A stretch of DNA of 22,874 bases from Parcubacteria group bacterium GW2011_GWD2_43_10. GTDB lineage: Bacteria > Patescibacteriota > Patescibacteriia > Veblenbacterales > UBA10138. Shown here one piece after another: positions 21,177 through 22,874 of this stretch. The translations under genes were made by a program, and so were the position numbers. Location: NCBI GenBank assembly GCA_000995845.1, contig LCEZ01000004.1:1-22874 (forward strand). The letters are read 5' to 3'. How positions within the stretch are numbered: position 1 is the first letter of the stretch; every line of letters begins with the position of its first letter. The notes under the pieces are model-generated. The model saw only the letters and a program-made list of their open reading frames with translations, did no database searches and was not told where the DNA came from.

Positions 21177-22103
21177 TTACAATTTTTCAGCGATACGTAA
21201 TTTTGCGCTCCGGGCTCTAGGATTTTTCTTTAACTCATCGTTACTAGCATATACCGGTTTTTTAGTAATGACCTTCAAGGTGCGGACATGCTGACAACGA
21301 CAGACTGGCCAAGCCGGCGGACAAATGCAATCGCGCGATTCAAGTTGAAAAAAACTTTTTACCACCCTATCTTCACCGGAATGAAAACTTATGACTGCTA
21401 GCCTGCCCTTGGGAACGAGAACTTTAACCGCCGCTGCTAAACCGGATTTTAGTTCAGCCAGCTCGTTATTCACCGCTAGGCGCAAAGCCTGCCAAACTAA
21501 AGTTGCGGGGTGCAAGGAGCGGCCTCCGTGTCCTTTTACTGCCTGCACCACCTGAAGCAAATCATCGGTAGTGGTAAAAGGGTGCTGACGCCGTTCCTTA
21601 ATTATTGCTTTTGTTAATCTACTGGCCGCTGGTTCATCTCCTTGTAAAAATATTTTCTCTAGTTGAGCGGCGGGGGCCGTATTTAAAAGTTCGGCCGCTG
21701 ACATCCCGGCGCTGGGGTTATACCGTAAATCTAATAGCCCTGAAATTTGGAAAGAAAATCCTCTAGTTGAATCGGCGAGTTGAGTTGATGAGAAACCCAA
21801 GTCCAGAAGCACGCCAGCCACGTGATTAAATTTGTAACGTTTGACATAAGAATCTAGATTGCTGTATGAATCGTTAATTAAAGTAAGACGTGAAAGTAAA
21901 GATTTAAATTGCCTGACCGCCTGGTTAATAACTTGAGGATCGCGATCAAAAGCCAGTAATTTCCCCCGCGGCGCGGTGGCCTGCAGAATTGCCGCCGCAT
22001 GTCCCCCGCTGCCAAAAGTGCCGTCAATCAAATTAGCGTTAGCTGACAACTTAAGACCGGCAATAACTTCCTCTAAAAGTACTGGTGTGTGCTTAATTGG
22101 CAT
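21177..22103 (-). CDS. rsmH: 16S rRNA (cytosine-1402-N4) methyltransferase RsmH
   Basis: RsmH methylates N4 of C1402 in 16S rRNA at the decoding centre. The protein (308 aa from the chosen start) shows the SAM-binding LIDGTFGSGGHAAAIL, LLAFDRDPQVI, LLDLGFSSTQLADSTRGFSFQISGLLDLRYNP, and LAVISFHSGEDRVVKSFF, all family landmarks. It ends with the CICPP, CRC and NPRARSAKLRIAEK segments. One usual LEDR motif reads GEDR. I choose ATG at 22103 (MPIKHTPVLLEE), which matches the usual distance to HxPVLL. GTG at 22115 would add four residues. It follows mraZ after 25 bases. Confidence 0.96.
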   Translation of the reverse strand: MPIKHTPVLLEEVIAGLKLSANANLIDGTFGSGGHAAAILQATAPRGKLLAFDRDPQVINQAVRQFKSLLSRLTLINDSYSNLDSYVKRYKFNHVAGVLLDLGFSSTQLADSTRGFSFQISGLLDLRYNPSAGMSAAELLNTAPAAQLEKIFLQGDEPAASRLTKAIIKERRQHPFTTTDDLLQVVQAVKGHGGRSLHPATLVWQALRLAVNNELAELKSGLAAAVKVLVPKGRLAVISFHSGEDRVVKSFFQLESRDCICPPAWPVCRCQHVRTLKVITKKPVYASNDELKKNPRARSAKLRIAEKL

Positions 22104-22128
22104 AAGTTGGGCCACACCCGCCCCCGAC

Positions 22129-22560
22129 TTAAACTCCTAATTCAGCTAAAGCTTCAGCAATATCACCGCTGGTTTTTTCTGTTGCCCGTTTATAATTCTG
22201 CCAGCGGGCATTGTCCCAAAGCTCCAACCGATTATAAAGACCAGCCACCACTACCTGACGTTTTATACCGGCATACTTTCTTAAATAATCTGGCAGCAAA
22301 ATTCTCCCCTGACTGTCTATTTCTACATCCATCGCCCCGGCTAACATCAGGCGGGCAAAGGCGCGGGTTTTAGAGCGAGCAATAGGCAAACCGGCTAATT
22401 TTTTAGCCAACTCTTCCCAAGAATGCTTAGTGTAAAGGAATAAGCAGCTGTCTAACCCTCGGGTAACCACCGCACCTACTTTCAGATCTGACCTGAATTT
22501 AACTGGTACTTGCAAGCGTCCTTTGCCATCAAGCGAATGTTGATATTCACCAATAAACAT
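22129..22560 (-). CDS. mraZ: Transcription regulator MraZ
   Basis: MraZ is a ring-forming DNA-binding protein that regulates its own operon of division and wall genes. The 143-aa protein has two AbrB-like halves, each with the D-x-K-G-R / D-x-x-G-R signature: SLDGKGRLQVPVKFR (about 9-23) and EIDSQGRILLPDYLRKYAG (about 80-98). Both halves are intact and the length is normal. It is the first gene of the dcw cluster. Boxes of the GTGG type in the promoter fit autoregulation. No Shine-Dalgarno is seen before the ATG. Confidence 0.97.
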   Translation of the reverse strand: MFIGEYQHSLDGKGRLQVPVKFRSDLKVGAVVTRGLDSCLFLYTKHSWEELAKKLAGLPIARSKTRAFARLMLAGAMDVEIDSQGRILLPDYLRKYAGIKRQVVVAGLYNRLELWDNARWQNYKRATEKTSGDIAEALAELGV

Positions 22561-22603
22561 TGTTTAGTAAAATAATTCAAACATTTAATAAATCAGTGGT
22601 TAT

Positions 22604-22680
22604 CCACACTAGATCGACCTTATCCCCACTTTTATCCACTTTATACCACTGCTATTACATTTTACCCCACCAAAGTCCAC
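22604..22680 (-). promoter_or_regulatory. GTGG boxes in front of mraZ (MraZ sites)
   Basis: On the minus strand GTGG occurs at plus-strand 22604-22607, 22626-22629, 22636-22639, 22646-22649, 22667-22670 and 22677-22680. Spacings are 10, 10, 21, 10 and 22 bases, which keep all boxes on one face of the helix. MraZ is known to bind such repeats. Several boxes read GTGGATAA, close to the reverse of a DnaA box; TTATCCACA at 22600-22608 is an exact DnaA consensus. Confidence 0.75.
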
Positions 22681-22687
22681 TTGTCAA
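22659..22687 (-). promoter_or_regulatory. mraZ (dcw) promoter
   Basis: On the minus strand a perfect TTGACA (22682-22687), a 17-base spacer and TAAAAT (22659-22664, 5/6). Two GTGG boxes fall inside the spacer and three lie 3-30 bases downstream of initiation (about 22652), so MraZ bound here would block polymerase. The leader is about 90 bases. Confidence 0.85.
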
Positions 22688-22749
22688 TTATTAACCATCA
22701 ACAATTTAGTCACATAACAGCTTTAGACAATTACGCCTTATCAGGACAT

Positions 22750-22776
22750 AAAAAAAGCCCCTTGTTAAGGGGCTTT
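22750..22776 (-). terminator. Strong terminator at the right end
   Basis: AAAGCCCCTT (22754-22763), a GTT loop, and AAGGGGCTTT (22767-22776) form a perfect 10-bp stem. The minus strand then has seven Ts. It would end a minus-strand transcript coming from beyond the structured segment at 22787-22838. The plus-strand side ends only in TTT and is weaker. Confidence 0.8.
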
Positions 22777-22786
22777 GGTAATGCCC

Positions 22787-22838
22787 ACACACATATGGCG
22801 GTTTTGAAGCCAAAGCGTTAGCTTTGATAAATGTGTGT
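22787..22838. other. Structured segment, possible small RNA or 5' leader
   Basis: ACACACAT (22787-22794) pairs with ATGTGTGT (22831-22838). Inside are CAAAGC-GTTA-GCTTTG (22811-22826, perfect) and a smaller GGC/GCC pairing, so the segment could form a three-way junction. It lies just upstream (minus strand) of the terminator at 22750-22776. It is also just upstream of a possible plus-strand start at 22843. Strand and role are undecided. Confidence 0.4.
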
Positions 22839-22842
22839 AAAT

Positions 22843-22874
22843 ATGCCAAAAACAATTAAAGAAGAAAGGTTAAG
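22843..22874 (+). CDS. Possible start of a plus-strand gene, cut by the window end
   Basis: ATG at 22843 opens ten readable codons (MPKTIKEERL) before the window ends. The charged N-terminus looks protein-like but the length is too small for any family. No Shine-Dalgarno precedes it. If it is real, the structured segment at 22787-22838 would be in its leader. Confidence 0.25.
   Translation, partial: MPKTIKEERL

Noticed and set aside
22600..22640. DnaA-box cluster as a replication origin
   Set aside because: Only one exact box, no dnaA gene and no AT-rich unwinding region or other origin gene is nearby. The boxes fit MraZ sites better.
1..22874. CRISPR array or insertion sequence
   Set aside because: No regularly spaced direct repeats and no transposase or integrase frame were seen.

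Overview
The window looks like a chromosomal segment of a Patescibacteria (Candidate Phyla Radiation) bacterium, probably from the Parcubacteria side. The evidence is family-level. There is a MurF-like ligase without its N-terminal domain, a short HrcA, a MacA-type adaptor with a beta-rich domain spliced into its helical hairpin but no outer-membrane genes nearby, small cysteine-rich proteins, and many short palindromic repeats. UGA is used as a stop (for example at the end of dnaK), which argues against Gracilibacteria and Absconditabacteria with recoded UGA. I saw no transposase, phage gene or CRISPR array. The species cannot be named from the sequence alone.

Layout. Positions 1-2063 hold a small multi-pass membrane protein (minus), a tRNA-dihydrouridine synthase (plus) and an ArsR-type regulator (plus). 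The last two are each followed by a long perfect palindrome with the same 18-bp core. Positions 2072-8716 are a heat-shock locus read on the minus strand: hrcA, grpE, a 50-aa zinc-ribbon gene, hsp20 and dnaK, then a membrane protein, a DUF3467 protein, a small unknown gene and dnaJ. A perfect CIRCE operator and a consensus promoter lie in front of hrcA. Positions 8742-13576 are a four-gene MacAB-type ABC export operon (adaptor, ATPase, two FtsX-like permeases). A 54-aa cysteine-rich gene diverges from it on the plus strand. Positions 13824-16984 hold a pilus-type ATPase, a prepilin-like protein, an EamA transporter and an anchored extracytoplasmic protein. After a small zinc-motif gene comes a tRNA-Glu transcription unit (about 17391-17758). 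It contains one intact tRNA and two damaged partial copies that carry palindromic insertions. Positions 17763-22687 are a reduced division and cell-wall (dcw) cluster, mraZ-rsmH-ftsL-ftsI-murF, with a promoter overlaid by GTGG boxes typical of MraZ. The right end has a strong terminator, a structured segment and perhaps the start of a plus-strand gene.

How the genes work together: HrcA with CIRCE should control the chaperone genes, with DnaK, DnaJ, GrpE and Hsp20 acting together in protein folding. MraZ should control its own operon for septal wall synthesis. The adaptor, ATPase and permeases form one export machine. The most unusual theme is short palindromic DNA inserted in functional genes: in frame in dnaK (and possibly dnaJ), in partial tRNA-Glu copies, and at gene 3' ends.
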